The position numbers were made by a program, and so were the translations under genes. A stretch of DNA of 62,488 nucleotides from Planctomycetes bacterium UBA1146 (GTDB lineage Bacteria > Planctomycetota > UBA8108 > UBA1146): NCBI GenBank assembly GCA_002311345.1, contig DCAA01000002.1, positions 111,452 to 173,939 of the forward strand. Direction: 5' to 3'. How positions within the stretch are numbered: position 1 is the first letter of the stretch; the number at the start of each line of letters is the position of its first letter. The notes beneath the pieces were generated by a model, which searched no databases, was not told the origin of the DNA, and saw only the letters and a list, made by a program, of their open reading frames with translations. Shown here piece by piece: positions 34,042 to 43,432 of this stretch.

Positions 34042-35369
34042 CTGACAACAACATGTCCACCAGGACGCTGAGAAGGCTACTGCTAATGCTGCTGGTGTCG
34101 GGGACGCTCACCTTCTCGACAGGCTGTGGGATGATCTATCAACACCGACTGGAATCACCAGCCGGAACCATCTGGACCAACGAGGACATCGAAACCGCTC
34201 GCGTCTATCAGGATGATCTGGCATGGATGCAGGCAGGACTCAGGGATCGCCTCCCGAAGACCTCCAGGAATGTCGAGGCTGCCACAATACTGATCGGATC
34301 GGAGGATCTACACTCCAATCGCATAGTGCGTGAGCAAGAGGTCCATACCGTGGGTTGGTACAACAGGATGCTATCGACGGTCCAGTTCAATCCCATCTCG
34401 ATGGCAGAGATCCAGTTTCTCTCCCGTGAGGGAGATGCTCCTCAACATGGAACGCTGCTCCATGAGTTGACCCATCATTTCACCTCGAGCCAGCGCGATC
34501 TTCGATCTCGCTGGTGGCTCACAGAGGCATTCGCATGCTATTTCGAGACCGCGTTTCGTGGCCAGGAGGATCGTTTCGTGATCCCTCCCATCCATGTAGA
34601 AAATTATCGCACGACCAGGAGAAAACTACGTGAACTGGGATCCGAGAGATTCTCACAATTGGTCGACGAGGTCATCCACGCCAGTTGGCTGGAGTTCTAT
34701 CGAAACGACGGCGAAGCACCGCTGAGATACGCCATCTCGTGGTCAATTCTGTGGGCTCTACAAAATCAGATGTCCGGATCCCTGGAGCATAGGCTGATGC
34801 AGGTCGCTCAACTCGACAATGACGAGATCAGTTCTCGACTCCAGGACGTGACGACGTCACTCGGTCCATCCTTGTCGAGCCATTTCCGTGATTCCATCGC
34901 TGAGGAACCGTTCCGTCGCTGGAGCGTCGAACAATGGCTCAACAGCGGTCGTATCGATGGGCAACTGATTCTTACCGCCATCGAGAATGAACTGACCAGT
35001 GATGGTGGCGAGATCTGGGGCTGGCCCTGCGTTGCCCGGACCATCTATCGCTGGGGTTCTGGGCTTGATCGATCAAATCGCCTTCGCTGGCAACGCAAGA
35101 TCGAGCAGCAACTTCGTGAAGGTCCGCTACAGGTTCGTCTGGCCATCTGTCGGGTAATTCGCGATTATCGACGCAGCGGATCTCTGATCACAGTTCTGGT
35201 CGAACTGCTCGAGGAAGAAGATGGCGAACTGCGTGCGGCGGCCGCCATGGCCCTTTCGCGCGTCTCTAACCATCCTACCATCGTCAACCCAGCCTTCTGG
35301 ATCAACGCCCCGGCGAAAGAACGCGATCGCGAGGTCACAGAATGGAAACTCTGGCTGGATTCTCCCTGA
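34038..35369 (+). CDS. Lipoprotein metallopeptidase (gluzincin-like) with HEAT-like C-terminus
   Basis: A 443-residue protein with a lipobox (TFSTGC, Cys30) after a hydrophobic signal. LLHELTHHF at 141-149 is an HExxH zinc site, and WWLTEAFACYFE with Glu163 about 20 residues later fits the third ligand of gluzincins. The C-terminal third has HEAT-like helices (LVELLEEEDGELRAAAAMALSRVS). It should sit on the outer or cytoplasmic membrane facing the periplasm. It follows the small lipoprotein at 33574 with ATGA overlap. Substrate unknown; relatives of the DUF1570 type are common in planctomycetes. Confidence 0.75.
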   Translation: MTDNNMSTRTLRRLLLMLLVSGTLTFSTGCGMIYQHRLESPAGTIWTNEDIETARVYQDDLAWMQAGLRDRLPKTSRNVEAATILIGSEDLHSNRIVREQEVHTVGWYNRMLSTVQFNPISMAEIQFLSREGDAPQHGTLLHELTHHFTSSQRDLRSRWWLTEAFACYFETAFRGQEDRFVIPPIHVENYRTTRRKLRELGSERFSQLVDEVIHASWLEFYRNDGEAPLRYAISWSILWALQNQMSGSLEHRLMQVAQLDNDEISSRLQDVTTSLGPSLSSHFRDSIAEEPFRRWSVEQWLNSGRIDGQLILTAIENELTSDGGEIWGWPCVARTIYRWGSGLDRSNRLRWQRKIEQQLREGPLQVRLAICRVIRDYRRSGSLITVLVELLEEEDGELRAAAAMALSRVSNHPTIVNPAFWINAPAKERDREVTEWKLWLDSP

Positions 35370-35459
35370 TTTTTCGATTGCGGAATTCATCGATGGGATA
35401 TTGTCACGTCTTGACCTCATTCTGGTTGGCACTGATGCTGCAAATCGGGAGGAATTCGA

Positions 35460-35705
35460 GTGAAGGTTGAAGTACTACTTTTTGCCTCGCTGAGAGATCT
35501 GGCTCAATCAGATCGGATCAGCGTGGAACTGGCTGAGGATGCCACGGTTGCGGATCTTCTGGTCTCGATCTCGACGCAGTATCCGTTGCTGGAAGATCGT
35601 GTCGCTCTGAGTCGTGTCGCCGTCAATGATCGGTTCTCCTGCTCCGAGGACCCGATTCCACCCGGATCGGAACTGGCCTTGATCCCTCCGGTCAGTGGAG
35701 GATAG
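35460..35705 (+). CDS. moaD: Molybdopterin synthase small subunit
   Basis: An 81-residue beta-grasp protein that carries sulfur as a C-terminal thiocarboxylate for conversion of cyclic pyranopterin monophosphate to molybdopterin. LLFASLRDLAQSDRISVEL is the usual opening and the chain ends in PPVSGG with the required Gly-Gly. GTG at 35460 has GGAGG seven bases ahead. moaE follows after two bases, so the two subunits are made together. Confidence 0.9.
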   Translation: MKVEVLLFASLRDLAQSDRISVELAEDATVADLLVSISTQYPLLEDRVALSRVAVNDRFSCSEDPIPPGSELALIPPVSGG

Positions 35706-35707
35706 AG

Positions 35708-36139
35708 GTGAGCAACGCTCAGGTGCCATTTCGTGCTCAACTGGTGAGAAGCACGATTGATGTCTCCTCGAGTACCTCATGGCTCGGAGATCCGGGTTGT
35801 GGGGCTGTCCTTATTTTTTGCGGAAATGTGCGGGACAAAAACCGCGATCAGGCCGTTACAAAAATCGAGTACCAGGCCTATGAAACGATGGCTCTTGCCG
35901 AATTGAACCAGGTGGCGCGATCTCTGATCGATCGAGGAGCACATCGAGCGATAGCCATCCATCGCCTGGGAATGCTGGAGGTTGGTGAAACCAGTGTCTT
36001 GCTCGGAATCTCGCTCCCGCACCGCAAAGATGGCTTTCAGTTGCTAGAAGAGGGTATGGAGCAGATAAAGAAGATGGTGCCCATCTGGAAACACGAGCAT
36101 TACCGAGACGCAAACCCGGTCTGGATCGATGGCTCCTGA
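35708..36139 (+). CDS. moaE: Molybdopterin synthase catalytic subunit
   Basis: A 143-residue partner of MoaD. GCGAVLIFCGNVRDKN, IEYQAYETMALAELNQVA, AIAIHRLGMLEVGETSV and the C-terminal KKMVPIWKHEHY with the catalytic lysines match the family. GTG at 35708 lies four bases after GGATAGAG. Together with moaD and the distant moaA it shows that molybdenum cofactor is made. Convergent with gltA, whose stop is seven bases downstream. Confidence 0.93.
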   Translation: MSNAQVPFRAQLVRSTIDVSSSTSWLGDPGCGAVLIFCGNVRDKNRDQAVTKIEYQAYETMALAELNQVARSLIDRGAHRAIAIHRLGMLEVGETSVLLGISLPHRKDGFQLLEEGMEQIKKMVPIWKHEHYRDANPVWIDGS

Positions 36140-36146
36140 AGAAACT

Positions 36147-37454
36147 CTAAACCGGGTAACTTCGCTTCTGAGGACCTGTGTAGATCTGACGCGGACGATG
36201 GATTCGATCATCCGGATCTGATCTCATCTCGAGCCAGTGGGCGATCCAACCCGGCAACCTCCCCAGTGCAAACATCACGGTAAACATATCGGTGGGGATT
36301 CCGATCGCCCGGTACATGATGCCCGAGTAGAAGTCGACGTTCGGATACAGGTTCCTGTCGATGAAGTAGGAATCACTGAGAGCAGTCTCCTCGAGACGTC
36401 GTGCAATTTCGAGTAGAGGATCCTGTACTCCCAGGTGATCGAGAAGACGATCACACGCTTCCTTGATGATCTTGGCTCGCGGATCATAGTTCTTGTAGAC
36501 CCGGTGCCCAAATCCCATCAGGCGAGCATTGGAGTTCTTGTCTTTCACCGTCTCGACAAAGCGATCCACTTCCTGACCGCTGTTGTGAATCATGTTGAGT
36601 TGTTCCAGAACCGCCTGGTTCGCTCCTCCATGGCGAGATCCCCATAACGCGGTGATTCCGGCCGAGATGCACGCATACAGGTTGGTCTGGGCACTCCCGA
36701 CCATCCTCACCGTCGCAGTCGAGCAATTCTGCTCGTGATCGGCGTGCAAGATCAGCAACAGATTCAGGGCTCTCTCCACCTCGGGATCGACGTGGTAAGG
36801 CTCCGCAGGTACACGGAACATCATGTGAAGGAAATTACCGCAGTACGAGAGCGAATTGTCCGGGTAGATGAAGGGTTGACCGATTGACTTCTTGAAGGAG
36901 AACGCCGCGATGGTTCTCACCTTGGAGAGAAGCCGACATACGGTCAGATTGGTGTCGTCGTCATGCTCAGGATTGTCACTCTCGGTATAGAAAGTCGAGA
37001 GTCCAAGAACCATGGCAGAGAGAATTGCCATCGGATGCGCAGAGGAAGGAAACCCGTCATAAAAGTGACGCATATCCTCATGGATCATCGAATGTTGTCG
37101 GAGCTCCTGCCGGAATTTTTCGTACTGCTCCGGGTCGGGCAGATCTCCGTGAATCAGAAGAAAAGAGGTCTCGACAAAATTTGAGTTCTCGGCGAGTTCC
37201 TCGATGGGATAACCTCTGTAGCGGAGGATCCCTTCTTCTCCATCGATGAAGCAGACGGAACTGCGGGTCATGCCAGTATTGACATACCCAGGATCGAGTG
37301 TGATATAGCCGCTCTCCTTGCGAAGATGGCGGATGTCAATCGCCCTCTCGCCCTCGGTACCGGCAAACACTGGAAGTTCGAATTGTTTGTCCCCTAGTTG
37401 GAGAATCGCTTTGTCCTGCTTCGTCTGATTCTCCGTACCCGTCTTCGGGTCCAT
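36147..37454 (-). CDS. gltA: Citrate synthase
   Basis: A 435-residue type II citrate synthase joining oxaloacetate and acetyl-CoA. LDPGYVNTGMTRSSVCFIDGEEG and ILRYRGYPIEELAEN open the family part, the catalytic histidines are in LWGSRHGGANQAV and MGFGHRVYKNYDPRAK, and DFYSGIMYRAIGIP carries the catalytic aspartate; MFTVMFALGRLPGWIAHWLEM closes it. ATG at 37454. It feeds the TCA cycle; the aconitase-like gene at 18055 is far away and may have another role. A candidate -10 (TACAAT) lies upstream at 37542. Confidence 0.95.
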   Translation of the reverse strand: MDPKTGTENQTKQDKAILQLGDKQFELPVFAGTEGERAIDIRHLRKESGYITLDPGYVNTGMTRSSVCFIDGEEGILRYRGYPIEELAENSNFVETSFLLIHGDLPDPEQYEKFRQELRQHSMIHEDMRHFYDGFPSSAHPMAILSAMVLGLSTFYTESDNPEHDDDTNLTVCRLLSKVRTIAAFSFKKSIGQPFIYPDNSLSYCGNFLHMMFRVPAEPYHVDPEVERALNLLLILHADHEQNCSTATVRMVGSAQTNLYACISAGITALWGSRHGGANQAVLEQLNMIHNSGQEVDRFVETVKDKNSNARLMGFGHRVYKNYDPRAKIIKEACDRLLDHLGVQDPLLEIARRLEETALSDSYFIDRNLYPNVDFYSGIMYRAIGIPTDMFTVMFALGRLPGWIAHWLEMRSDPDDRIHRPRQIYTGPQKRSYPV

Positions 37455-37750
37455 TCGTGGTCACATCCATCCGTCTGCGCCGGCGAGGCACCGGTCTTCT
37501 CTTGCAGCACCACACTCGATCCGGGATCGACCCGATCCGGAATTGTACGTTCGAGTGTTATGCAAGGGGCCAACGGGGTTCCGCGGAGAGAGGCCCAAAC
37601 CGCTGGATCATGACTTGCCATGAGTCCGCAGCAAGGAAGGATCATGCCCGAGGAACCCTGTTGGTCCGGCTCGCGATCATCAACGTAATATCGTCCGGGA
37701 GCAAGGGGTTACACCTCAGAGGTGCACACCTGGGAGAAAATGACACCGAC
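37455..37750. other. 296-base gap between gltA and nadE
   Basis: Both flanking genes run on the minus strand, so this is the leader of gltA and the trailer of nadE. Read on the minus strand, TACAAT at 37547-37542 is a fair -10 for gltA with no good -35 at 17 bases. A short inverted repeat AGGTG-CA-CACCT lies near 37722. Open frames here are continuations of neighbouring shadows. I saw no gene or RNA structure. Confidence 0.4.
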
Positions 37751-39421
37751 TCAGTTCGGCGATGGCAAGGTCCGGTCGAAGCCGTCGAACTGCCAACCAT
37801 CGAGAGAGCGGGCGATGGGAACTCTCCGTCCCATGCCGAATGCCTTCGAGGAGATCCGCAGGATCGGAGGCGACTGTCTCCTCTTGTGCTCACTCAGTTC
37901 GATCAGCCCGATCACCTTCTCGATCACCTGTGGCGAACCTCCTTGCTGGAGGATCTCGGTGATCGACTGTCGATCTTCGACCCAGGACTTGAGGATCGCA
38001 TCGAGTTGGTCGTAGGGAGGAAGAGAGTCCTCGTCCCTTTGATCCGGAGCCAGTTCAGCGGAGGGGGGCTTGTCGATGATGGAAGTGGGGATTTGTCCTA
38101 CAAACCGCTCGAGTGAGGCTATGGCGTAAATATCGCGTTTGCTGACATCGCCCAGAGGAGCCAGTCCACCGCACATATCACCGTAGAGGGTGCAATAGCC
38201 GACAGAGAGTTCAGACTTGTTGCCGGTCGCCAGCACCATCGCTGCTTCTCGATTGGCGATCGTCATCAGGATCGTGCCTCTGATCCTCGCCTGGAGATTT
38301 TCCTGCGCGACTCCCCAGTCCCCTTTCCCCAGCACCGACTCCAGTTCCTGCCTCAATGTCCGATAAGTCTCGACGGTGGAAATCAAATCGAACTCGATCC
38401 CGAGCCGATCTGCCAGTTCGCTCGCATCTTCGACGCTCCCCGTTGAAGAGTACGGTCCGGGCATCCCGATACCGCGAACCTTCTTCGCTCCGAGCGCTTC
38501 GACAGCGAGCAAGGCCGTCACGGCGGAATCGATGCCACCGGAGAGCCCGATCACCGCCTTCTCGATGTTGCACTTGCGGAAATAGTCACGGATCCCCAGA
38601 ACGATGGCCCCTACCATCTCGGAGACCTCATCCAAGGGGGTGTTCTCGTCGGTTTCGGCCTCCGACTCACCGACGATCCGGACCTCCTCGACGAAAGGCG
38701 AGAGTAAATCGAGTGAGCCATCGGGCTTCGCCAACAAACTACTGCCATCGAAGATCAACTCGGTATTGCCCCCGACAAGGTTCGAGACCGCTACGGGAAC
38801 CCCAAGTCGATGCGCCTGATCGATGAACAGTTGCTGGCGAACTCCCATCCTGCCTCGCTGAAAGGGGCTGGCTGATGGACTGAGGATGATCTCCGCCCCC
38901 AGTTCGACCAGTTCCTTGCCGGGATCTCGATCGTAGAACGGCTGTCCGGGAACCCCGTCGCTCCAGAGGTCTTCACAGATGGCGATTCCCACCTTTTGAC
39001 CCGCCACCTCGAACAGGTGCACCTGGGCTCCTGGTTCAAAAGTCCTCGCCTCGTCGAAAACATCGTAGGTGGGAAGCAAGATCTTGTCGGCATATCCGAC
39101 AATTTTTGCTCCATCGATCACAGCAGCACTGTTGTGGACCTTACGAGCCGAACCTGGAGGTGAGGAACGGACCGTGCCCACCACCACGACGATGCTCCCG
39201 GTCAATTGAGCGCTGAGTTCTTCGGTCGCTGTTTCCACTGCGCAGACAAAATCGGCACGTCCCACCAGATCCAGTGGTGGGTAACCGCAGATCGCCAGTT
39301 CCGGAAACAGCACCAGATCAGCACCGGCTGATTCTGCCACGGCAACTGCATCGAGAATCCGGCTGACATTGCCGGCCAGATCTCCGACCGTGGTGTTGAT
39401 CTGTGCCAGTGAAACGCGCAC
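37751..39421 (-). CDS. nadE: Glutamine-dependent NAD+ synthetase
   Basis: A 556-residue two-domain enzyme. Residues 1-260 are a nitrilase-like glutaminase: ADLVLFPELAICGYPPLDL with the catalytic Glu, the Lys region in YADKILLPTYDVFDE, and GIAICEDLWSDG with the catalytic Cys. Residues ~275-556 are the NAD synthetase: IGLSGGIDSAVTALL P-loop, LATGNKSELSVGYCTLYGD and DELPPYDQLD-like DSLPPYDQLDAIL. It amidates nicotinic acid adenine dinucleotide. GTG at 39421. Eight bases separate it from fabI upstream. Confidence 0.95.
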   Translation of the reverse strand: MRVSLAQINTTVGDLAGNVSRILDAVAVAESAGADLVLFPELAICGYPPLDLVGRADFVCAVETATEELSAQLTGSIVVVVGTVRSSPPGSARKVHNSAAVIDGAKIVGYADKILLPTYDVFDEARTFEPGAQVHLFEVAGQKVGIAICEDLWSDGVPGQPFYDRDPGKELVELGAEIILSPSASPFQRGRMGVRQQLFIDQAHRLGVPVAVSNLVGGNTELIFDGSSLLAKPDGSLDLLSPFVEEVRIVGESEAETDENTPLDEVSEMVGAIVLGIRDYFRKCNIEKAVIGLSGGIDSAVTALLAVEALGAKKVRGIGMPGPYSSTGSVEDASELADRLGIEFDLISTVETYRTLRQELESVLGKGDWGVAQENLQARIRGTILMTIANREAAMVLATGNKSELSVGYCTLYGDMCGGLAPLGDVSKRDIYAIASLERFVGQIPTSIIDKPPSAELAPDQRDEDSLPPYDQLDAILKSWVEDRQSITEILQQGGSPQVIEKVIGLIELSEHKRRQSPPILRISSKAFGMGRRVPIARSLDGWQFDGFDRTLPSPN

Positions 39422-39429
39422 GGGAGGTC

Positions 39430-40203
39430 CTATCCCATCATCCGGAAACCGCCATCGACATAGATGACTTCACCGGTGATGCCACTGGCGAGGGGAGAGA
39501 GCAGGAAGGTAGCCGTGTTGCCGACCTCTTCGGTCGTCACCCCCCTACCGAGAGCCGCCTTCTTCTCGACTTCCTCGAAGATACGGGAGAACCCGCGGAT
39601 TCCTCGTGCTGCGAGGGTCTGGATCGGTCCGGCGCTGATGGCATTGACACGGATCCCCTGTTCACCGAGATCCGCAGCGAGATAGCGCATGCTCGCTTCC
39701 AGGCTCGCCTTCGCCACACCCATCACGTTGTATCCCCTGACCGCTCGCTCTGCCCCGAGATAGGAAAGGGTGAGCATCGAGGATCCCTGTTCCATCCTGC
39801 TGGCAGCTTCCCGCGCCAGTCGAGTGAAGGACCAGGAACTGATGTCGTGGGCCTTCATCCAGCCTTCCCGGGAGGTATCGATGTAATTGCCCTCGAGGTC
39901 AGCCTTCTCGGCGAATCCGATGGAATGGACCAGGAAATCGAGCCCCCCCCAGCTGTTATCGACTTCCTTGAATAACGCCTCGACCTGGGCGTCATCCCCC
40001 ACGTCACAGGGCAACAAGAACTCACCATCGACCTGCTCCACGAGCGGGCGGACACGCTTCTCGAGACGATCTCCCTGATAACTGAATCCGAGACGGGCTC
40101 CCACCTGGTGGAGCACCTGGGTGATTCCCCAGGCGATGCTTCGATCATTGGCCACACCGAGGATCAGTCCCCTGCGTCCAGCCATGCAGTCGGCGAAGGA
40201 CAT
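39430..40203 (-). CDS. fabI: Enoyl-ACP reductase (NADH)
   Basis: A 257-residue short-chain reductase for the last step of each fatty acid elongation round. GLILGVANDRSIAWGIT is the FabI-type cofactor site, LDFLVHSIGFAEK and the catalytic Tyr-x6-Lys in YNVMGVAK follow, and ISAGPIQTLAARGI is diagnostic against other short-chain dehydrogenases. ATG has GGAGA six bases upstream. Followed by nadE at eight bases. The short gap suggests one transcript. Confidence 0.94.
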   Translation of the reverse strand: MSFADCMAGRRGLILGVANDRSIAWGITQVLHQVGARLGFSYQGDRLEKRVRPLVEQVDGEFLLPCDVGDDAQVEALFKEVDNSWGGLDFLVHSIGFAEKADLEGNYIDTSREGWMKAHDISSWSFTRLAREAASRMEQGSSMLTLSYLGAERAVRGYNVMGVAKASLEASMRYLAADLGEQGIRVNAISAGPIQTLAARGIRGFSRIFEEVEKKAALGRGVTTEEVGNTATFLLSPLASGITGEVIYVDGGFRMMG

Positions 40204-40284
40204 CGGATCTCCTTTCGGGGCCAGTGCCCGTCGGAATCGTAACCCTAAGCGAGGTCGGAAGGGAGCGATCCCGTCCGATGATGA

Positions 40285-40321
40285 ACGCCTCCGGGAACCT
40301 CTCAGAGGCTACCGGAGGCGT
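40285..40321. terminator. Hairpin ACGCCTCCGG...CCGGAGGCGT downstream of the 40351 gene
   Basis: A 10-bp perfect stem encloses 17 bases that themselves contain a short CCTC-TCA-GAGG hairpin, giving a long near-continuous structure. It lies 30 bases past the stop codon at 40351 on the minus strand and before fabI, so it most likely ends the transcript of that gene. There is no clear T-run on either side. Confidence 0.55.
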
Positions 40322-40350
40322 CAGATGAACGAGATCGTGACGATTCCCGA

Positions 40351-42261
40351 CTAGAGTTCAGATTCCTTGCCGTCTTCCGCGCCATCCCCGGTCTCTGAAG
40401 ACTCGGTCACCGTTTCGGTGAACTGATAGATCTTCAATCCATCCTCAACGACGGACATGCGCGCAGCGGTCCAACCGAAGTACTTCCTGAACAGCTCCGA
40501 TTCCGGGATGTTGGAGGGGTCGAAGAGAAACAGCAGACCCTCGTTTTGCCCAAATTCCGGATTCATCAGCGGCAGGATCCCCAGTAGCGGTCGGATGATA
40601 TCCGCCGCAGCCGCAATACCCTCCCCGGTGTTCTGCAGCGAAATCGACAACCCCTGGGTCGCCTTCACCCTGGACAGGATCTTGGCGCTGGGTCCGGAAT
40701 CACCGAGACGTGCTCCGCCCTCATCATCGGCGAGACGTAACATGACGTGGAGATCATCTTTCGACATCGAAACGAGCAGCCAATCATCCTCGAAAGTCCA
40801 TGCCGGAACGAACTGAGGACCATCACCGGCGAACTCTGGGGGTACGTCACCGAGCGGATCGAAGCTCCACACCTCACGCCCCTGAAACTCCTCCTTCTTC
40901 AGCGCAGGACCCATCATCTCGGGCCCACCCATCTTCTTCATCGCCTCGTCCCAGGGACCACGATCGCTGATCTTGATGCCTAAGCTCATGGCAAAACTGC
41001 CACCAAAACCGCCGCCCATCATCATCGCCATCGGGTTCACGGGTGGGGCATTGGGGTCGGGAGCAGGCTGGAAGACGAATAAAGAACCTTCCAGGGAATT
41101 GACCAGCCCCTTGATGTCAATCCCGGACGCCATCTTCATTCCCTCGAGTTCGGCATCCATCGTCGCACGCATCTCTTCCGGGTCGGTGCCCCCGATGGCG
41201 GAGCCGATATTCACGGCGATATCGAAGATCTTCGAGAAATTGAAACGTATGAGTTGAGCTGAAGAAGCCTCGGCGGGAATCACCGGAGGCAGAGTGATGT
41301 CACCATTTTGCTCGGGAAATAACCCGAGAATCCCCGGCCGCCCCTTCATCGCAATGATCGCATCGATACCGGTGCCTGCCTCAGACTGGTGGGTCTTGGA
41401 AGCGACACCCCCGATCGCATCGAGACCGAACGCCGAGATGATCTTGGAGGGAGTGGGACCACTTTCTGGATCGTCCTGTGGGTCGAAGCCACCTGCCAAC
41501 ATGTCGAACATCGGGATCAGGTTCCACAACGCATCCAGGTTGAGGTAGAAAGTGTCAATTCCCCGGTGCAGCGAGTTTTGAGCAGCCTTGTAAATGGTCG
41601 TCGAGCCAAAGCGCTCTCCGACGGCGGTATCGCCCGTGGCGAGGTAACTCTGGAGACTGCCCTTGTTGGTACTCACGATATGGTGATTCTCGAACTGACC
41701 GATGTAAATTCCCACCCCGGGCATCATCTCGACGCCGGTGAACTCGATGTCACCGATGGCGAAGCTGGCCGGAATCGCCATCTGGCCATCTGCCTCAAGA
41801 GTTTGCTGGAGAATTGCGAGCATCTTGCGGTGTTCGTCTCCGAAGTCAGCGGGACCGTGGAAATCGATGAGCAGGTTGGGCATCGGCATTGGCATGTCCG
41901 GACCCATCCGGTATCCCAATCCGAACACGAACTCACCGGTCATCTCGTTGTACAGACGACCGAGATGCTCCCAGACCATCTGCAAGTTTTGCTTGGACTC
42001 GTCTTCGCCCTCGAAGTTCTCACTCATCAACGCGGAAAATCCTGTGGTGAGCCGCTCGATCGTCTCGGTAACCGAAGTTTCCTGCATGAATCGGCCGATA
42101 TCGGAATCCCGGGAATCAGCCAGGCCCTGCTGCCAGTCATCGATGCTGTAGACGATCACCGTGTTCTTATCGAGCGCCTCTTCTCCCGCTTCCACAGCGG
42201 TCGAGAACCCAAACAGGGCGGTCGAGGCGAGTGCGAGAAAGATGTACATCCTGGATGCCAT
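40351..42261 (-). CDS. Large secreted protein, unknown function
   Basis: A 636-residue exported protein. Signal peptide MASRMYIFLALASTALFGF then FSTAVEAG with a plausible cleavage site. The body is beta-rich with repeated small motifs (FVFGLGYRMGPDMPMP, AIGDIEFTGVEMMPGV, GLSISLQNTGEGIAAA), a Met/Gly-rich loop NPMAMMMGGGFGG near residue 425, and an acidic tail. It recalls DUF3352-like planctomycete proteins with long mostly periplasmic bodies. ATG at 42261 has GGAAGGA ten bases upstream. It lies 53 bases downstream of the protease gene and may be in its transcript. Function unknown. Confidence 0.65.
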   Translation of the reverse strand: MASRMYIFLALASTALFGFSTAVEAGEEALDKNTVIVYSIDDWQQGLADSRDSDIGRFMQETSVTETIERLTTGFSALMSENFEGEDESKQNLQMVWEHLGRLYNEMTGEFVFGLGYRMGPDMPMPMPNLLIDFHGPADFGDEHRKMLAILQQTLEADGQMAIPASFAIGDIEFTGVEMMPGVGIYIGQFENHHIVSTNKGSLQSYLATGDTAVGERFGSTTIYKAAQNSLHRGIDTFYLNLDALWNLIPMFDMLAGGFDPQDDPESGPTPSKIISAFGLDAIGGVASKTHQSEAGTGIDAIIAMKGRPGILGLFPEQNGDITLPPVIPAEASSAQLIRFNFSKIFDIAVNIGSAIGGTDPEEMRATMDAELEGMKMASGIDIKGLVNSLEGSLFVFQPAPDPNAPPVNPMAMMMGGGFGGSFAMSLGIKISDRGPWDEAMKKMGGPEMMGPALKKEEFQGREVWSFDPLGDVPPEFAGDGPQFVPAWTFEDDWLLVSMSKDDLHVMLRLADDEGGARLGDSGPSAKILSRVKATQGLSISLQNTGEGIAAAADIIRPLLGILPLMNPEFGQNEGLLFLFDPSNIPESELFRKYFGWTAARMSVVEDGLKIYQFTETVTESSETGDGAEDGKESEL

Positions 42262-42314
42262 CGTGATTTTTCCTTCCATCGGTCTGGTAAGACCCTGAAC
42301 CAGGGGATCGCGAG

Positions 42315-43286
42315 TCAATCTCCCGGTTGATTCTTTTTCGGTGGTGGCAGGTAACGCACACCAGTATTCGGTTGACTCTCGTCGAACAGGAATGACTCAC
42401 GCCGATCGAGAAAGAACTTCACCTGATCCAGGGGGATCGCGAAGTTCAGACCCTCCGACTGCATTATTTTCATGTTGGTGACACCTACCACCTCTCCCGC
42501 CTCGTTGAAGAGGGCCCCACCGGAATTGCCGGGATTGATGGGAGTGGTGGTCTGGATGTAGCACTGGCCCTCGAAGGAACGATAAGGATCGGAGATGATC
42601 CCTTCGCTCACGGTACGCTCGAAGCCTCTCGGGGTTCCGACCGCAAAGACCTTCTGGCTGCGATCAAGGGAATCTGCTGCGGCAAACTTCACCGCCCTGA
42701 GCGACAGACTTTCTGCATCGGGGATTCTCAACAGGGCCAGATCGAGGAATGGATTCATGGCGACGATTTCGACGTTCTCGATCTGCTGCTTGCGAGCGCC
42801 TCCCTCGGCATCATCGAGATACACCGTGAGCTGGATATCGCGCTCACCTTCGACGACATGGACATTGGTGACAACCAGTCCATCCTCGCTGATGATGAAA
42901 CCACTGCCCAGTCCTCCCCCGGCCATGATACGAACCACCGAACTGCGAGCATTGCGTTCCGCTTCCTGGAGCGGCAGCGGTTCGCCATCACCGATCCGGT
43001 AGATCCGATCGATTTCGGAATCGCTGTCGACCTCTTTTCCCTCGAGAAGGCGAGTCCGAGAGATCACGGAGCGCGTCGGGAGTTGAACGATGGTCGGACC
43101 GATGTCGATGAAAAGCCGATCAGCGTCCTCCTTGAGGACGGTCCCGGTCACGGATCCTCCCCCGATCAACTCGATCCGCTCCTGGGTGGAAACGACCTCA
43201 ACCTTGTCATCGGTAGCATTCATCGCGGCTGCCAGAGGCGGTGTAAAAGCCACAACACTCGCCAGGATCAGGCACGAAAGAGCCAT
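42315..43286 (-). CDS. Secreted trypsin-like serine protease (S1C/HtrA-like)
   Basis: A 323-residue exported protease. The signal (LSCLILASVVAFTPPLAAAM) precedes an N-terminal beta stretch like a small barrel (VTGTVLKEDADRLFIDIG). The catalytic triad is complete: His143 in VVTNVHVVEG, Asp182 in MNPFLDLALLRIP and Ser255 in NPGNSGGALF. No PDZ domain follows; after the protease part only ~50 residues remain. Works in the periplasm or outside. Followed by the secreted 40351 protein on the same strand. Substrate unknown; its neighbour is a possible one by inference only. Confidence 0.82.
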   Translation of the reverse strand: MALSCLILASVVAFTPPLAAAMNATDDKVEVVSTQERIELIGGGSVTGTVLKEDADRLFIDIGPTIVQLPTRSVISRTRLLEGKEVDSDSEIDRIYRIGDGEPLPLQEAERNARSSVVRIMAGGGLGSGFIISEDGLVVTNVHVVEGERDIQLTVYLDDAEGGARKQQIENVEIVAMNPFLDLALLRIPDAESLSLRAVKFAAADSLDRSQKVFAVGTPRGFERTVSEGIISDPYRSFEGQCYIQTTTPINPGNSGGALFNEAGEVVGVTNMKIMQSEGLNFAIPLDQVKFFLDRRESFLFDESQPNTGVRYLPPPKKNQPGD

Positions 43287-43432
43287 TTATTGTCTTTCCG
43301 TCGAGGGTATCGGTCCCGCCAGAAAATCTCCGGGAAACCGTGATTGAATATATTGATCCCGGAGGCGATCTTCTGCAAGGTTCAATGACAACTTTGGAAC
43401 CATCAATTATCGTCCAGCAGGGAGTACCTTCC

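Noticed and set aside
37541..37556. Possible second LexA box (CGAACGTACAATTC on the minus strand) near gltA
   Set aside because: The right half does not read GTTC, so the palindrome fails.
41389..42330. 313-residue plus-strand frame opposite the 40351 gene
   Set aside because: Antisense shadow; the minus-strand gene has a signal peptide and ribosome site.
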